A DNA stretch of 64,000 bases. It comes from Hedera helix (Eukaryota; Streptophyta; Magnoliopsida; Apiales; Araliaceae). A program made the position numbers and the translations under genes. Below the pieces are notes generated by a model. The model had not been told where the DNA came from. It saw only the letters and a list, made by a program, of their open reading frames with translations, and searched no databases. Of this stretch, positions 33,723 to 45,291 are shown in pieces. The first letter of the stretch is position 1. Each line of letters starts with the position of its first letter. The stretch lies in contig OX359286.1 of the NCBI GenBank assembly GCA_947179155.2, positions 11,008,024 to 11,072,023 of the forward strand, given 5' to 3'.

Positions 33723-34775
33723 TCAACGGATCAATCTAGGCTTTGTGTCTTTCTTCATAACAAGGTACCTTATTGCTGAATGGTCCGTGTAAACAATTAC
33801 CTTTGTCTCAATGAGATATGGACGGAACTTATCAAAAGCAAATACTACAGCTAACAACTCCTTCTCTATGGTTGTATAATTCAGCTGAGCATCAGTCAAA
33901 GTCTTACTGGCATAATAAATAGCTTGAAATACTTTGTCTTTACGCTGGCCCAAAATTGCCCCAACTGCGGAGTCACTTGCATCACACATTAACTCAAATG
34001 GATGACCCCAATCTGGAGCTACTACCACCAGAGCTATAACCAATTTCTGCTTCAAAATTCCAAATGTTGTGAGGCATGCTTCATCAAACTCAAATGGGAC
34101 CTCTTTCTCTAATAAATTGCACAACGGCTTTGTGATCCTGGAGAAATCTTTAATGAACCTTCGGTAAAACCCTGCATGTCCCAAGAAACTACAAATACCC
34201 TTCACTGAATTCGGTGGAGGCAACTTCTCAATGGCTTCAATCTTTGCTTCATCAACTTCAATACCTTCTACTGACACCCGATGCCCTAGAATAATCCCTT
34301 CTTGAACCATGAAGTGGCACTTTTTCCAGTTTAATAGCAAATTTGTTTCCATACATCTTCTCAGCACCAAAGTTAGATTCTCCAAACAGGCATTAAATGT
34401 ATCACCAAACACCGAATAATCATCCATAAAGACTTCCAAATTAGGCCAGAAAAAACCTGATTGAAGAACCTTAGCAGTTGTTCTTTGTCCACCATAGTGG
34501 CCTCTATAGCTTGATGCATGACATTGATGAAGAATGCTTCCCATTTCTTCTTGAGGAACACAACGTCTCACTAATTGATCAGCATAAATCTTGAATAAAA
34601 ATGGTTCGTCCCACAGATATTGACGAACATCATGCAGAAACTTCTTCCTCTGTTGACTTGACAACTCTGGAAGTAAGACATTCCCAACAATATAATTAAC
34701 TAAATCTGCATACCACGGTACCTCAGACATAATTACAAATAACTGTTCATCTGGGAAGCTATCATTGACTACCAT
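33723..34775 (-). pseudogene. Chimeric Athila ORF: integrase N-terminus joined to RT and RNase H
   Basis: A 350-codon open frame whose order is wrong. Codons 1-112: linker and integrase zinc-domain start (VNDSFPDEQLFVIMSEV, HQCHASSYRGHYGGQ, up to GFFWPNL). It then switches in frame, near 34440, to the RT catalytic loop EVFMDDYSVFGDTF, the rest of RT (SFLGHAGFYRRFIKDFS) and RNase H (LMCDASDSAVGAILGQ, TIEKELLAVVFAFDKFRPYL, TDHSAIRYL). The integrase CC pair and the RT N-terminal half are missing. The first part is a near copy (about 90% by eye) of 33240-33716, so the arrangement comes from a duplication or from recombination between two similar elements. Whether any protein is made is unknown; it continues into the decayed integrase at 33716 after a stop. 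Confidence 0.85.
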
Positions 34776-34790
34776 ATCGTTGTTCCTAGG

Positions 34791-34945
34791 CTACACCATT
34801 CTAGAAATTTGATCTGCTATCTGATTTTCAGTTCCATTTCTGTCTCGAATCTCAAGATCGAATTCTTGAAGCAATAAAACCCAACAGATCAATCTAGGCT
34901 TTACGTCTTTCTTCGCAACAAGGTACCTTATTGCTGAATGGTCCG
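34791..34945 (-). pseudogene. Athila RNase H end and linker, upstream duplicate
   Basis: TDHSAIRYLVAKKDVKPRLI and LLQEFDLEIRDRNGTENQIA. Direct continuation, across the insertion of element B, of the RNase H piece at 46401-46534; leads with one stop into the chimeric frame. Confidence 0.85.
34941..34945. repeat. Target site duplication GTCCG, left copy (element B)
   Basis: GTCCG equals 46401-46405. The uninterrupted paralogue at 33780-33800 (GAATGGTCCGTGTAAAC) confirms the join. Confidence 0.95.
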
Positions 34946-35489
34946 TGTGACGCCCCCAAATCTGAGCCCACACAGCCCAAACTTGAGTCGTCAAAAGACT
35001 ACAACAAAATTATTACAATGAAATACAACGTACAACAATACAGTGGATAATACAACACAACTAAGTCTTCATTATTATTGCCACACTATTTTATAATACG
35101 TGAAGACTATGATAGCTATCCCCGCACTCTCACTCCATTCCCCGGCTAGACCCCGTTACGTTCTCATCTCCTGTTGAAAAACAATGGAACGAAAAGAAAG
35201 GGTGAGCTCAAATAGCCCAGTAAGAAATATCAGGACTAAGATAATGACGAATAATTTATCATTAGCCTTCAACAGTTGAGTTCTTGATAGAATACAATAG
35301 ACTACAAGGTTTATATCAAAAACTGCAGTTAAATTCTTAAACAACGTTCAGATCAATAATAGCAGCGGAATGAGCAATCTATTAGAAGAATAATGCAGAC
35401 TATAATGTCCACTCGCTTCTCTTTTTAGTAAAAATATCATCAACTTTTATCATCTGAAATACCATTAGTCAAAATAATACAACTTCACA

Positions 35490-36870
35490 GTTCCTGGTCA
35501 TAATCATGCAGATCAACAGTTCATCTTTGCACTACGGGCCAAAGACATTCAATATAACACCAACGGTCATGATTATACCAGATTCAGCCTTTGGTCATAA
35601 TCATACCAATCAACAGTTCATCTTTGCACTACGGGCCAAAGAGAACATTAACCACGTGCCATAAAAGACACCGAACAGATGTATCGCCTTTAACCTAGTA
35701 TATCGCCTTTAACCTATCATCTGTTCAACAATTATATCACATCTGTGCCCCCGGCCACAGATATTCACAACAGCTTGATTCTTGATGATTAATACAAATA
35801 ATAGTGTTACAAATGATGAATAGAAGAACAGGATAAACAATAAGTATCAGAAGTTTACTTTGTGCAGATTCAAATAATGTCCAAATTGTCAACATGATGT
35901 GGAGTGAAATTTAAAAATGATATTCAAGATCCACAGTTCAGAATAACGGTTACAGTTCAATAGAAAGGTTCACGTAAATAGGAAGGTTCAGTTGAAATAA
36001 TGAAGTTCAACTATTATGGAACATATAATATTTTCAGGAATTATAGAAGCAATAGTTCCATAATAAGTTTCGATTTAGGAGTATGAAAGAAAATAATATC
36101 CCTTACCGTAGCAGGTTTGATTAACAAAAGGTGAAGGGAATTAATATCCCTTACCACAGTAAGTTTGAATAATGGAAGATGAAAAAGATGGTATCCCTTA
36201 TGAGTATAAAGGAAAATGATATCACTTACGAATATGGAATAAAAGTGTCATGTGATAATTCGTGTAGACAAATTATTTCCATACGAGACAAATAAAAAGG
36301 GTTATTCACCAACAGGCGATAATCCGCACCGTAAGGTTATTCCCATCAATTTGAATACGAATAGTTATTCACCAAACAGGCGATAATCCGCGCCGTATGG
36401 TTATTCCCATAAATTTGAATACGAAGAGTTATTCACCAAACAGGCGATAATCCGCACCGTAAGGTTATTCTCAAATATTAATAAGGAATGAATACAAAAG
36501 GTTATTCACCAACAGGCGGTAAACCGCGCCGTAAGGTTATTCCCACAATTTAATACATGGAAATAAATGGCACAAGAAAGAAACGATATTATTTTCAAGA
36601 ATCAAAGAATGATAATCCCTTCAAGTAAGAAAGGAAATAATATCCATTTATGATGATGAAAAGAGTGATACCCCTTACCGTAGTAAGTTTCAATAATAGA
36701 ATATGAAAGAAGATGATATTCCTTACCGCAATAAATTTAAGAGTGTGAAAAGAATAATATTCCTTACCGTAGTAAGTTAGAATATGAAAGAAGATGATAT
36801 TCCTTACCATAGTAAGTTTAAATAATAGAAGATGAAAGAATATGATATTCCTTACCTTAACACGTGACTG
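35490..36870 (-). repeat. Tandem repeat blocks in LTR B (R/U5)
   Basis: Two ~100 bp units with TCATCTTTGCACTACGGGCC (35519 and 35617); two 20 bp units TATCGCCTTTAACCTA (35682); a block of four 62-70 bp units with TTATTCACC, ACAGGCGATAATCCGC, CCGTAAGGTTATTC (36298-36545); on both sides of it, units of 45-55 bp with GATATTCCTTACCGTAGTAAG (36085-36240 and 36655-36865). The same set lies in the other LTR at 43609-44985. Confidence 0.85.
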
Positions 36871-37309
36871 GATATTGATTTAAATGAGGTTGATCAACCT
36901 ATATATTTATAATAAAATTAGTAATTACAACATGTAAACTTCAAAGTGTATGATAACTCATATATTATGAACTATCAAAATTATATATATTTAACATAAT
37001 TTTTGTAGTATAAAATACCAACTTTAAAATAGTTTTAAAAATAATATTCCAAAATAAATCTTCCAAAGAAAGCTTTTAAAAATGAATCTTCTCAAAGAAG
37101 AGTCTTCTAAAGGAAGATTTGTGAATACCGTGCAAAATAGGAATTTATAAAATTACTACTCTTTAATAAAAGACTTACTTGAAAAATTCCTGCACTCCTT
37201 TTGGCTTTCAAACACTCAAAATAGCCTTACTATTCTCAGAGAAAACTCATAAAATTCTTATAGAAAATTTTTATGTTTTAGGTGTGATTTTTCTATTCAG
37301 CTGAGCAAG

Positions 37310-37318
37310 CTATTTATA
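37310..37318 (-). promoter_or_regulatory. TATA box, 3' LTR of element B
   Basis: TATAAATAG on the minus strand, about 920 bp from the LTR start; same site at 45429-45437 in the 5' LTR. Confidence 0.6.
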
Positions 37319-37500
37319 GGAGAAAAAAAGTTACTATGCGGTAGGTGAGCAGCACGCCAGTGCTGAATTGCAGTAGCAGCCGTCTGGCTGCTTTTCTCCT
37401 TCTCACCAACCCACCCAGCAAGCAATTCTCACATTTCATTTTTCATGTGGGTCCCACAGAGGGCCCACATGTTTTTACTATTCCAAATAGTAATTAAATA

Positions 37501-37503
<3 letters not shown>

Positions 37504-37564
<61 letters not shown>
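37504..37564. repeat. (TA)n microsatellite, 3' LTR of element B
   Basis: About 30 TA units; counterpart 45626-45682 in the other LTR. Confidence 0.98.
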
Positions 37565-37566
<2 letters not shown>

Positions 37567-38234
37567 TTCCTACATGTCCTGCATATAAAATAATGCTACG
37601 ACAATAATTCAACAATAATTTAATAAACACGTGACAGATTATTATTAATTTAATAATATAAATTACTGTGTATTTGCTACTGTGACAATTATTAGATTCA
37701 ATAATTTTAAACTACAGTGCACCAACAATTATTGACTCAATGATATGAAATACAGTGTAATGACAATTATTGAATCAATAATGCAAAATACTGTGTAGCA
37801 ACAATAATTGAATTGATAATATAAAATATTATGCAGTGACAATTATCGATGAAATGATGCGTAACAGTTATGGTGTCAATAATATGAGACACTGTGCAAT
37901 ACCGTGTGCTACTGTAGAGTACCGTGTGCTACAGAAAATACCATAATTTACCGTATGCTACTATTCTTTTATCACCGGTATTTTAACAGTTAACACCGTT
38001 GACTATTTTTATTTAAAAAGGTTACTTCTGTCGTTTTCTATATCCGACAATTATTCCGTTGTGGGGTCCACAATTAATTTGTTATTTCGGCGCCGTCGTA
38101 CGGCACGAATATTCCCCGACAAAACGAATATTCCCCGACAAAACGAATATTATCCGTCAAAATAACATTTGCACATAACATCCTTAATATATATGAAGAA
38201 AAATTAAATTTTATATTTCATAAAATTTGGGGTC

Positions 38235-41200
38235 TTACAACCTCCCCTCCTTATGAAATTTCGTCCCCGAAATTGACGTACCTGGCATTTCGAAGAGGTA
38301 AGGATATTTAGATTTCATCTCGAATTCTAGCTCCCAGGTCATTTCCTCAATATCTTGGTTCCTCCATAAAACCTTAACTTGAGGTATAACCTTTGAGCGT
38401 AGAATCTGCTCCTTTTTATCAAGGATCTTAACAGGTACCTCCTCGTACGTTAAATCCTCTTCTATAACGTCTGGTTCTAACTCAATGACGTGGTTTGGGT
38501 CCTTCACATATTTACGTAACATAGATATGTGAAAAACGTTATGGATGCGAGACATACTTGGTGGTAGCGCTAGTCTGTAGGCTACGGTTCCTACTCGATC
38601 GAGGATTTCAAATGGGCCAATAAATCGAGGGTTAAGCTTTCCTCTCTTTCCGAATCTCGTAACTCTTTTCCATGGAGAAACACGTAAGAATACATGATCT
38701 CCGACGTTGAATCTCTCATCTCTCCGATGAAGATCGGCATAACTCTTTTGTCGTTCTTGTGCTGTCTGTATTCGTTGTCGAATCATTTGGATCTTTTCGG
38801 TCGTCAAGCGTACCAACTCGGGTCCCAACAGTTTTGCTTCTCCTACCTCATTCCAACATACTGGAGAGCGACACTTGCGTCCATATAAAGCCTCGAATGG
38901 AGCCATACCTATACTTGTTTGGTAACTGTTGTTGTAGGAAAATTCCACCAATGGCAAGTACTTATCCCAACTTCCTTTGAAATCTAGTACGCAAAGTCTC
39001 AAAAGATCTTCGAGGGTCTGGATCGTCCTTTCCGATTGTCCGTCCGTTTGAGGATGGTATGCAGAACTAAAACGTAGTTCAGTGCCCATAGCTTTTTGTA
39101 AACTGATCCAAAAGCGTGAAGTGAATCTAGGATCTCGATCAGAAACTATGGAAACTAGCATGCCATGCAGTCTCACGATTTCATTTATGTACATACCGGC
39201 AAGACGTTCAAGTGAAAAGTTTTCTCGTATAGGCAAGAAATGAGCGGATTTGGTCAATCTATCTACGATGACCCAAATTGCATCTAAGCCTTGAGAAACT
39301 TTGGGAAGACCCGTCACGAAATCCATATTGATGTGTTCCCACTTCCATTCGGGAACCTCAAGTGGTTGTAATGGACCCTTAGGTACTTGATGCTCTGCCT
39401 TGACACGTTGACACGTTAGGCACCTTGAGATAAACTCTGCAATCTCCCTTTTCATATTGTTCCACCAAAATGTATGTCGAAGATCTCGATACATCTTGGT
39501 ACCTCCTGGGTGGATTGCAAACGGCGTGTTGTGTGCCTCCATCATGATTTTATGCTTTAATTCAGGATCGTTAGGAACACAGAGTCGAGAGTTGACTCGA
39601 AGTATTCCTTTCTCGTCGATTCTTGCTTCGGGAATGGTACCTTCTTGTACTTTCTTTATCATGTTTATCAGTTCCGGATCGGTAGCTTGAGCAGCTTTAA
39701 TTTTATCGATTAAAGCTGGTTCTACTCGCACGTGAGCAATCTTCGAGTGGGTCCCTGGTGTCTTTAGCTCTATCTCCATCTTTTGCAAGTCGTACAAAAT
39801 ACACTTTTGTGTTGTCAGCAGTGCACTTGTACTCGCATAAGATTTTCTGCTCAAAGCATCAGCTACAACGTTCGCCTTTCCCGGGTGATACTGGATTGTG
39901 TGATCATAATCCTTCAACAGCTCAAGCCAACGTCGTTGTCGCATGTTGAGTTCCTTCTGGGTGAAGAAATACTTGAGACTTTTATGATCCGTATAGATAT
40001 CCACTTTCTCTCCGTACAAGTAGTGTCTCCAGATCTTCAACGCGAAAACGACTGCTGCCAACTCTAGATCATGAGTAGGGTAATTTTTCTCATAATCTTT
40101 GAGTTGTCGAGAGGCATAGGCTATAACCTTTCCATGTTGCATAAGGACACAGCCTAGACCTTTGCCTGAAGCATCGCTGTATATGACAAATTCTCCCGAT
40201 CCTGATGGAATGGTCAGAACAGGAGCTGAAACAAGTCTCCTCTTAAGCTCTTGAAAACTTTTCTCGCATTGCTCGCTCCATATGAATTTTGTGCTTTTCC
40301 GAGTAAGCTGAGTTAATGGAGTGGCGATTCGAGAAAATCCTTCTACGAATCTCCGATAATAACCAGCTAGGCCTAGAAAACTTCGGACTTCGGTTACTGT
40401 CTTGGGTTGTTCCCAATTTAGTACCGTTTCAATCTTCGCAGGATCGACTGATATTCCTTGACTAGAAATCACATGCCCAAGAAACGTGACCTCCTCAAGC
40501 CAGAACTCACATTTCTTCAACTTGGCATATAATTTGTTCTCACGGAGCTTCTGGAGTATCAATCTCAGGTGTTGTTCATGATCCTCACGACTTTTGGAGT
40601 ATATGAGGATGTCATCAATAAAGACAACCACAAAATGATCCAAATATTCCTTGAATATTCGGTTCATCATGTCCATGAAAGCTGCAGGAGCATTGGTTAG
40701 TCCAAAAGGCATGACTAAAAACTCATAATGCCCATAACGAGTTCTGAAAGCAGTCTTTGGAATGTCCTCAGCTTTAACCTTTAACTGATGATATCCAGAA
40801 CGGAGATCAATCTTTGAGAAATGTTGAGCACCTTGTAATTGATCAAACATGTCATCGATCCGAGGCAACGGGTACCTGTTTTTGATGGTGACATGGTTCA
40901 ATTCTCGGTAGTCAATGCACAATCTCATACTCCCGTCTTTCTTCTTCACAAATAGAACAGGAGCACCCCAAGGTGATGCACTCGGACGAATGAAACCGGT
41001 ATCCAATAATTCCTGTAGTTGGACTTTTAACTCTTGAAGTTCAATGGGAGCCATTCGGTATGGGGCTTTGGAAATGGGCTTGGTACCGGGTTCAAGATCA
41101 ATACAAAATTCAATTTCACGGTTTGGGGGTAAGCCAGGAAGTTCTTCAGGAAAAATGTCAGGAAACTCATTAACAATGGGAATATCATTCAAGTTTGACG

Positions 41201-41891
41201 TATTTTTGTTCAAATCAGTGACATGAGCTAAAAAGGCTTGACATCCGTTTTTCAATAAACGAATGGCTTTATGGCTAGAAATAACAGTTATAGATTTCAA
41301 TGGTTTAGTTGCTTGAATTTGCATGACAGGTTGATTAGGAATATGAAAACTAATAATCTTATGAAAACAATCAATTTTAGCATGATGGGTAGTCAACCAA
41401 TCAATTCCTAAAATCACATCAAATTCATGCATTTCCAAAGAAATAAGGTCAACAGGTAATGTGAGGTTGTTGATTTGAACTAGGCAAGATTTATAGACAG
41501 TAGATGTAATGGTCATTTCTCCTAATGGGGTTTCAACTGATAAGTCAAAGTCCAAATTTTCAGGAGTTAAGTTTAAACGCTGAGCACATGCAGGTGAGAT
41601 AAAAGAATGGGTAGAGCCAGTATCTAACAAAGCGTAGACTTCACGAGAATTTATGAATAGCTTACCGGTTATCACCTCGTTCGAGTTTCGTGCCATTTGA
41701 GATGTCACAACAAAAGCTCTCCCTTGAACTACAGATTTTTCCTTATCCGCGCTAGCTTTTGGTATCATCACTGCAGCTGGACTTGATTTGTGGCAGGACA
41801 AAACCGCGCAAGATGACCCTCTTTCCCACAACTGTAGCACTTTTTGGACTGCAGTGTACAGTTTGGGCTGATGTGACCTTCCTGACCACAC
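38235..41891 (-). CDS. Pol polyprotein of element B (protease, RT, RNase H, integrase, chromodomain)
   Basis: Open frame of 1218 codons without interruption; the Met at 41891 is nominal because this frame overlaps the end of gag by 124 nt and the first ~60 codons overlap the zinc knuckles in another frame. Residue 90: protease LLDTGSTHSF. 424-427: RT FIDD. About 565-675: RNase H (YSDASGKGLG, TDHKSLKYFF). Integrase zinc ligands H787, H794, C824 and C827; D857, D918, E954 (D,D35E). GPFEI about 1100; C-terminal chromodomain (YEEVPVKILDKKEQ, VKVLWRNQDIEEMTWE), the module by which chromoviruses are thought to recognise modified histone tails. The frame continues past the chromodomain through the polypurine tract and stops at TAA inside the first bases of the 3' LTR. 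All catalytic residues seen are intact; expression requires a -1 shift from gag, or gag and pol were one frame before an indel. Confidence 0.92.
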   Translation of the reverse strand: MWSGRSHQPKLYTAVQKVLQLWERGSSCAVLSCHKSSPAAVMIPKASADKEKSVVQGRAFVVTSQMARNSNEVITGKLFINSREVYALLDTGSTHSFISPACAQRLNLTPENLDFDLSVETPLGEMTITSTVYKSCLVQINNLTLPVDLISLEMHEFDVILGIDWLTTHHAKIDCFHKIISFHIPNQPVMQIQATKPLKSITVISSHKAIRLLKNGCQAFLAHVTDLNKNTSNLNDIPIVNEFPDIFPEELPGLPPNREIEFCIDLEPGTKPISKAPYRMAPIELQELKVQLQELLDTGFIRPSASPWGAPVLFVKKKDGSMRLCIDYRELNHVTIKNRYPLPRIDDMFDQLQGAQHFSKIDLRSGYHQLKVKAEDIPKTAFRTRYGHYEFLVMPFGLTNAPAAFMDMMNRIFKEYLDHFVVVFIDDILIYSKSREDHEQHLRLILQKLRENKLYAKLKKCEFWLEEVTFLGHVISSQGISVDPAKIETVLNWEQPKTVTEVRSFLGLAGYYRRFVEGFSRIATPLTQLTRKSTKFIWSEQCEKSFQELKRRLVSAPVLTIPSGSGEFVIYSDASGKGLGCVLMQHGKVIAYASRQLKDYEKNYPTHDLELAAVVFALKIWRHYLYGEKVDIYTDHKSLKYFFTQKELNMRQRRWLELLKDYDHTIQYHPGKANVVADALSRKSYASTSALLTTQKCILYDLQKMEIELKTPGTHSKIAHVRVEPALIDKIKAAQATDPELINMIKKVQEGTIPEARIDEKGILRVNSRLCVPNDPELKHKIMMEAHNTPFAIHPGGTKMYRDLRHTFWWNNMKREIAEFISRCLTCQRVKAEHQVPKGPLQPLEVPEWKWEHINMDFVTGLPKVSQGLDAIWVIVDRLTKSAHFLPIRENFSLERLAGMYINEIVRLHGMLVSIVSDRDPRFTSRFWISLQKAMGTELRFSSAYHPQTDGQSERTIQTLEDLLRLCVLDFKGSWDKYLPLVEFSYNNSYQTSIGMAPFEALYGRKCRSPVCWNEVGEAKLLGPELVRLTTEKIQMIRQRIQTAQERQKSYADLHRRDERFNVGDHVFLRVSPWKRVTRFGKRGKLNPRFIGPFEILDRVGTVAYRLALPPSMSRIHNVFHISMLRKYVKDPNHVIELEPDVIEEDLTYEEVPVKILDKKEQILRSKVIPQVKVLWRNQDIEEMTWELEFEMKSKYPYLFEMPGTSISGTKFHKEGRL
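38240..38252 (-). other. Polypurine tract of element B
   Basis: Minus strand AAGGAGGGGAGGT before the LTR start TGTAAGACC; also part of the pol reading frame. Confidence 0.9.
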
Positions 41892-42865
41892 CTATAGCAT
41901 CTCACTGGTGGTCGATCTTCTCCCCTTGAAACTGGGGTCGGTGCTGGTGCTGGTACTGGTGCCCTTCCATAATTATTATGGAATCTCTTTCTTTTAAAAT
42001 TGTTTTCACTGGATTCTCCTCTTCTGTTATTTGATGTGGAATTACCACCGAAGTGTTGGTTACCTCCTCGATGGTTCTCGTTCCTGTGGTTGTTATCATT
42101 TCTCTGATCATTGACTCTTGGCTGTAATTTTTCATCTGTTTGCTCCACCCTTTGAGCCCTATCAACAACATCTGAATACAAACTAAATTTATGAGAGCTA
42201 AGTTGTTGACGGATTTCGAATCTTAGACCACGTAAGAACATCCGACTCATCCGTGCTTCGTCATCTACTAGATGAGTCGCAAAACGAGACAGTTCAGCAA
42301 ACTTAGCTTCATATTGAGAAACTGTCATGTTTCCCTGCTCCAGCTTAATGAATTCCACTTCCTTCATATGGCGGATGCTTTCTGGGAAGTACTTTTCATT
42401 AAATAGCTCTTGGAATTCTGTCCAAGACATCTCAAGTGCTGAAGGGTGGATACGTTTTACCGCTTCCCACCAGTGATCCGCCTCACCTCGAAACATAAAA
42501 GTAGCAAAGGGCACCTTCTGATCATCAGCGCATTGTAGGACATCAAGTATTTTTGTCGTCTGCTTCAGCCATGCCTCCGCTTTGAGTGGGTCAGGCTTCC
42601 CGTGGAATTAAGGTGGTCCCAATTCTTTAAATTGCTTGACAGTGACTATCCTCAAATTACCAGCATTTCTACCGTTATTGTTAACTGGATTTCCTCTTGC
42701 CTGATTCTGCATGAACTGCATGAAATTCCTAAAGAATCCATCATTCATCATGTTATCAGGAATATTATTTCCTGAGTTGGCAGGAGGATTGTTTGTGGCT
42801 TCTTGATTTTCGGCTACATTCGCTTCAGGTATTTCATAGTTAACTTCATGATTTCCAGATGCCAT
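41768..42865 (-). pseudogene. gag of element B, one internal stop
   Basis: 366 codons in one frame from ATG 42865 to TGA 41768. N-terminus rich in N, P and G (FFRNFMQFMQNQARGN), then VKQFKELGPP followed directly by an in-frame TAA (42608-42610), then the capsid domain (FRGEADHWWEAVKR, FNEKYFPESIRHMKEVEFIK) and two standard zinc knuckles, CYRCGQEGHISPNC and CYSCGKEGHLARFC. The stop at codon 86 prevents translation of the capsid from the first ATG; a Met at 42514 opens the rest. Followed by pol in the -1 frame with a 124 nt overlap. The start ATG lies 6 bases after TGACCACAG, a splice-acceptor-like sequence. Whether the stop arose after insertion is not known. Confidence 0.9.
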
Positions 42866-42871
42866 ACTTAA

Positions 42872-42885
42872 CTGTGGTCACAAAA
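42872..42885 (-). other. Putative splice acceptor before gag of element B
   Basis: Minus strand TTTTGTGACCACAG directly upstream of TTAAGTATGG. Paired in inference with a GTAAGT donor in the LTR (45292-45297). Confidence 0.35.
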
Positions 42886-43050
42886 TAAATGTTAGTTTAA
42901 ACAAACTGACTCATCACTTCATGTCCCTACATTCAAATTGACTCATTAGATAATAAAATCTAATTTAGGTGGGACACACTAGTGACTGATTATATTCGTC
43001 TCTCCCCTCCTAGTTCTACCCCAGATCTCCATTAAAGACCATATCCCTAA

Positions 43051-43062
43051 GCTCTGATGCCA
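43051..43062 (-). other. Primer binding site of element B, initiator-Met tRNA
   Basis: Minus strand TGGCATCAGAGC, one mismatch from TGGTATCAGAGC, two bases after the LTR end. Confidence 0.9.
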
Positions 43063-43608
43063 ACTGTGACGCCCCCAAATCTGAGCCCACACAGCCCAAA
43101 CTTGAGTCGTCAAAAGACTACAACAAAATTATTACAATGAAATACAACGTACAACAATACAGTGGATAATATAACACAACTAAGTCTTCATTATTATTGC
43201 CACACTATTTTATAACACGTGAAGACTATGATAGCTATCCCCGCACTCTCACTCCATTCCCTGGCTAGACCCCGTTACGTTCTCATCTCCTGTTGAAAAA
43301 CAATGGAACGAAAAGAAAGGGTGAGCTCAAATAGCCCAGTAAGAAATATCATGACTAAGATAATGACGAATAATTTATCATTAGCCTTCAACAGTTGAGT
43401 TCTTGATAGAATACAATAGACTACAAGGTTTATATCAAAAACTGCAGTTAAATTCTTAAACAACGTTCAAATCAATAATAGCAGCGGAATGAGCAATCTA
43501 TTAGAAGAATAATGCAGACTATAATGTCCACTCGCTTCTCTTTTTAGTAAAAATATCATCAACTTTTATCATCTGAAATACCATTAGTCAAAATAATACA
43601 ACTTCACA

Positions 43609-44985
43609 GTTCCTGGTCATAATCATGCAGATCAACAGTTCATCTTTGCACTACGGGCCAAAGACATTCAATATAACACCAACGATCATGATTATACCAG
43701 ATTCAGCCTTTGGTCATAATCATACCAATCAACAGTTCATCTTTGCACTACGGGCCAAAGAGAACATTAACCACGTGCCATAAAAGACACCGAACAGATG
43801 TATCGCCTTTAACCTAGTATATCGCCTTTAACCTATCATCTGTTCAACAATTATATCACATCTGTGCCCCCGGCCACAGATATTCACAACAGCTTGATTC
43901 TTGATGATTAATACAAATAATAGTGTTACAAATGATGAATAGAAGAACAGGATAAACAATAAGTATCAGAAGTTTACTTTGTGCAGATTCAAATAATGTC
44001 CAAATTGTCAACATGATGTGGAGTGAAATTTAAAAATGATATTCAAGATCCACAGTTCAGAATAACGGTTACAGTTCAATAGAAAGGTTCACGTAAATAG
44101 GAAGGTTCAGTTGAAATAATGAAGTTCAACTATTATGGAACATATAATATTTTCAGGAATTATAGAAGCAATAGTTCCATAATAAGTTTCGATTTAGGAG
44201 TATGAAAGAAAATAATATCCCTTACCGTAGCAGGTTTGATTAACAAAAGGTGAAGGGAATTAATATCCCTTACCACAGTAAGTTTGAATAATGGAAGATG
44301 AAAAAGATGGTATCCCTTATGAGTATAAAGGAAAATGATATCACTTACGAATATGGAATAAAAGTGTCATGTGATAATTCGTGTAGACAAATTATTTCCA
44401 CACGAGACAAATAAAAAGGGTTATTCACCAACAGGCGATAATCCGCACCGTAAGGTTATTCCCATCAATTTGAATACGAATAGTTATTCACCAAACAGGC
44501 GATAATCCGCGCCGTAAGGTTATTCCCATAAATTTGAATACGAAGAGTTATTCACCAAACAGGCGATAATCCGCACCGTAAGGTTATTCTCAAAGATTAA
44601 TAAGGAATGAATACAAAAGGTTATTCACCAACAGGCGGTAAACCGCGCCGTAAGGTTATTCCCACAATTTAATACATGGAAATAAATGGCACAAGAAAGA
44701 AACGATATTATTTTCAAGAATCAAAGAATGATAATCCCTTCAAGTAAGAAAGGAAATAATATCCATTTATGATGATGAAAAGAGTGATACCCCTTACCGT
44801 AGTAAGTTTCAATAATAGAATATGAAAGAAGATGATATTCCTTACCGCAATAAATTTAAGAGTGTGAAAAGAATAATATTCCTTACCGTAGTAAGTTAGA
44901 ATATGAAAGAAGATGATATTCCTTACCATAGTAAGTTTAAATAATAGAAGATGAAAGAATATGATATTCCTTACCTTAACACGTG
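43609..44985 (-). repeat. Tandem repeat blocks in 5' LTR of element B
   Basis: Counterpart of 35490-36870: four TTATTCACC...CCGTAAGGTTATTC units at about 44417-44664, flanked by ATTCCTTACCGTAGTAAG units. Confidence 0.85.
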
Positions 44986-45291
44986 ACTGGATATTGATTT
45001 AAATGAGGTTGATCAACCTATATATTTATAATAAAATTAGTAATTACAACATGTAAACTTCAAAGTGTATGATAACTCATATATTATGAACTATCAAAAT
45101 TATATATATTTAACATAATTTTTGTAGTATAAAATACCAACTTTAAAATAGTTTTAAAAATAATATTCCAAAATAAATCTTCCAAAGAAAGCTTTTAAAA
45201 ATGAATCTTCTCAAAGAAGAGTCTTCTAAAGGAAGATTTGTGAATACCGTGCAAAATAGGAATTTATAAAATTACTACTCTTTAATAAAAG

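Larger units (their letters stand above)
34946..38239 (-). mobile_element. 3' LTR of element B
   Basis: Minus strand TGTAAGACCCC...GGGGGCGTCACA. From the LTR start (38239): three 18-bp repeats of CGAATATTCCCCGACAAAA type (38106-38160), ~47-bp repeats with CAATTATTGAATCAATAATG (37610-37880), (TA)n (37504-37564), TATA box (37310-37318), several repeat blocks (35490-36870). No gene. It lacks 43 bp that the 5' LTR has at 46304-46346. Confidence 0.95.
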
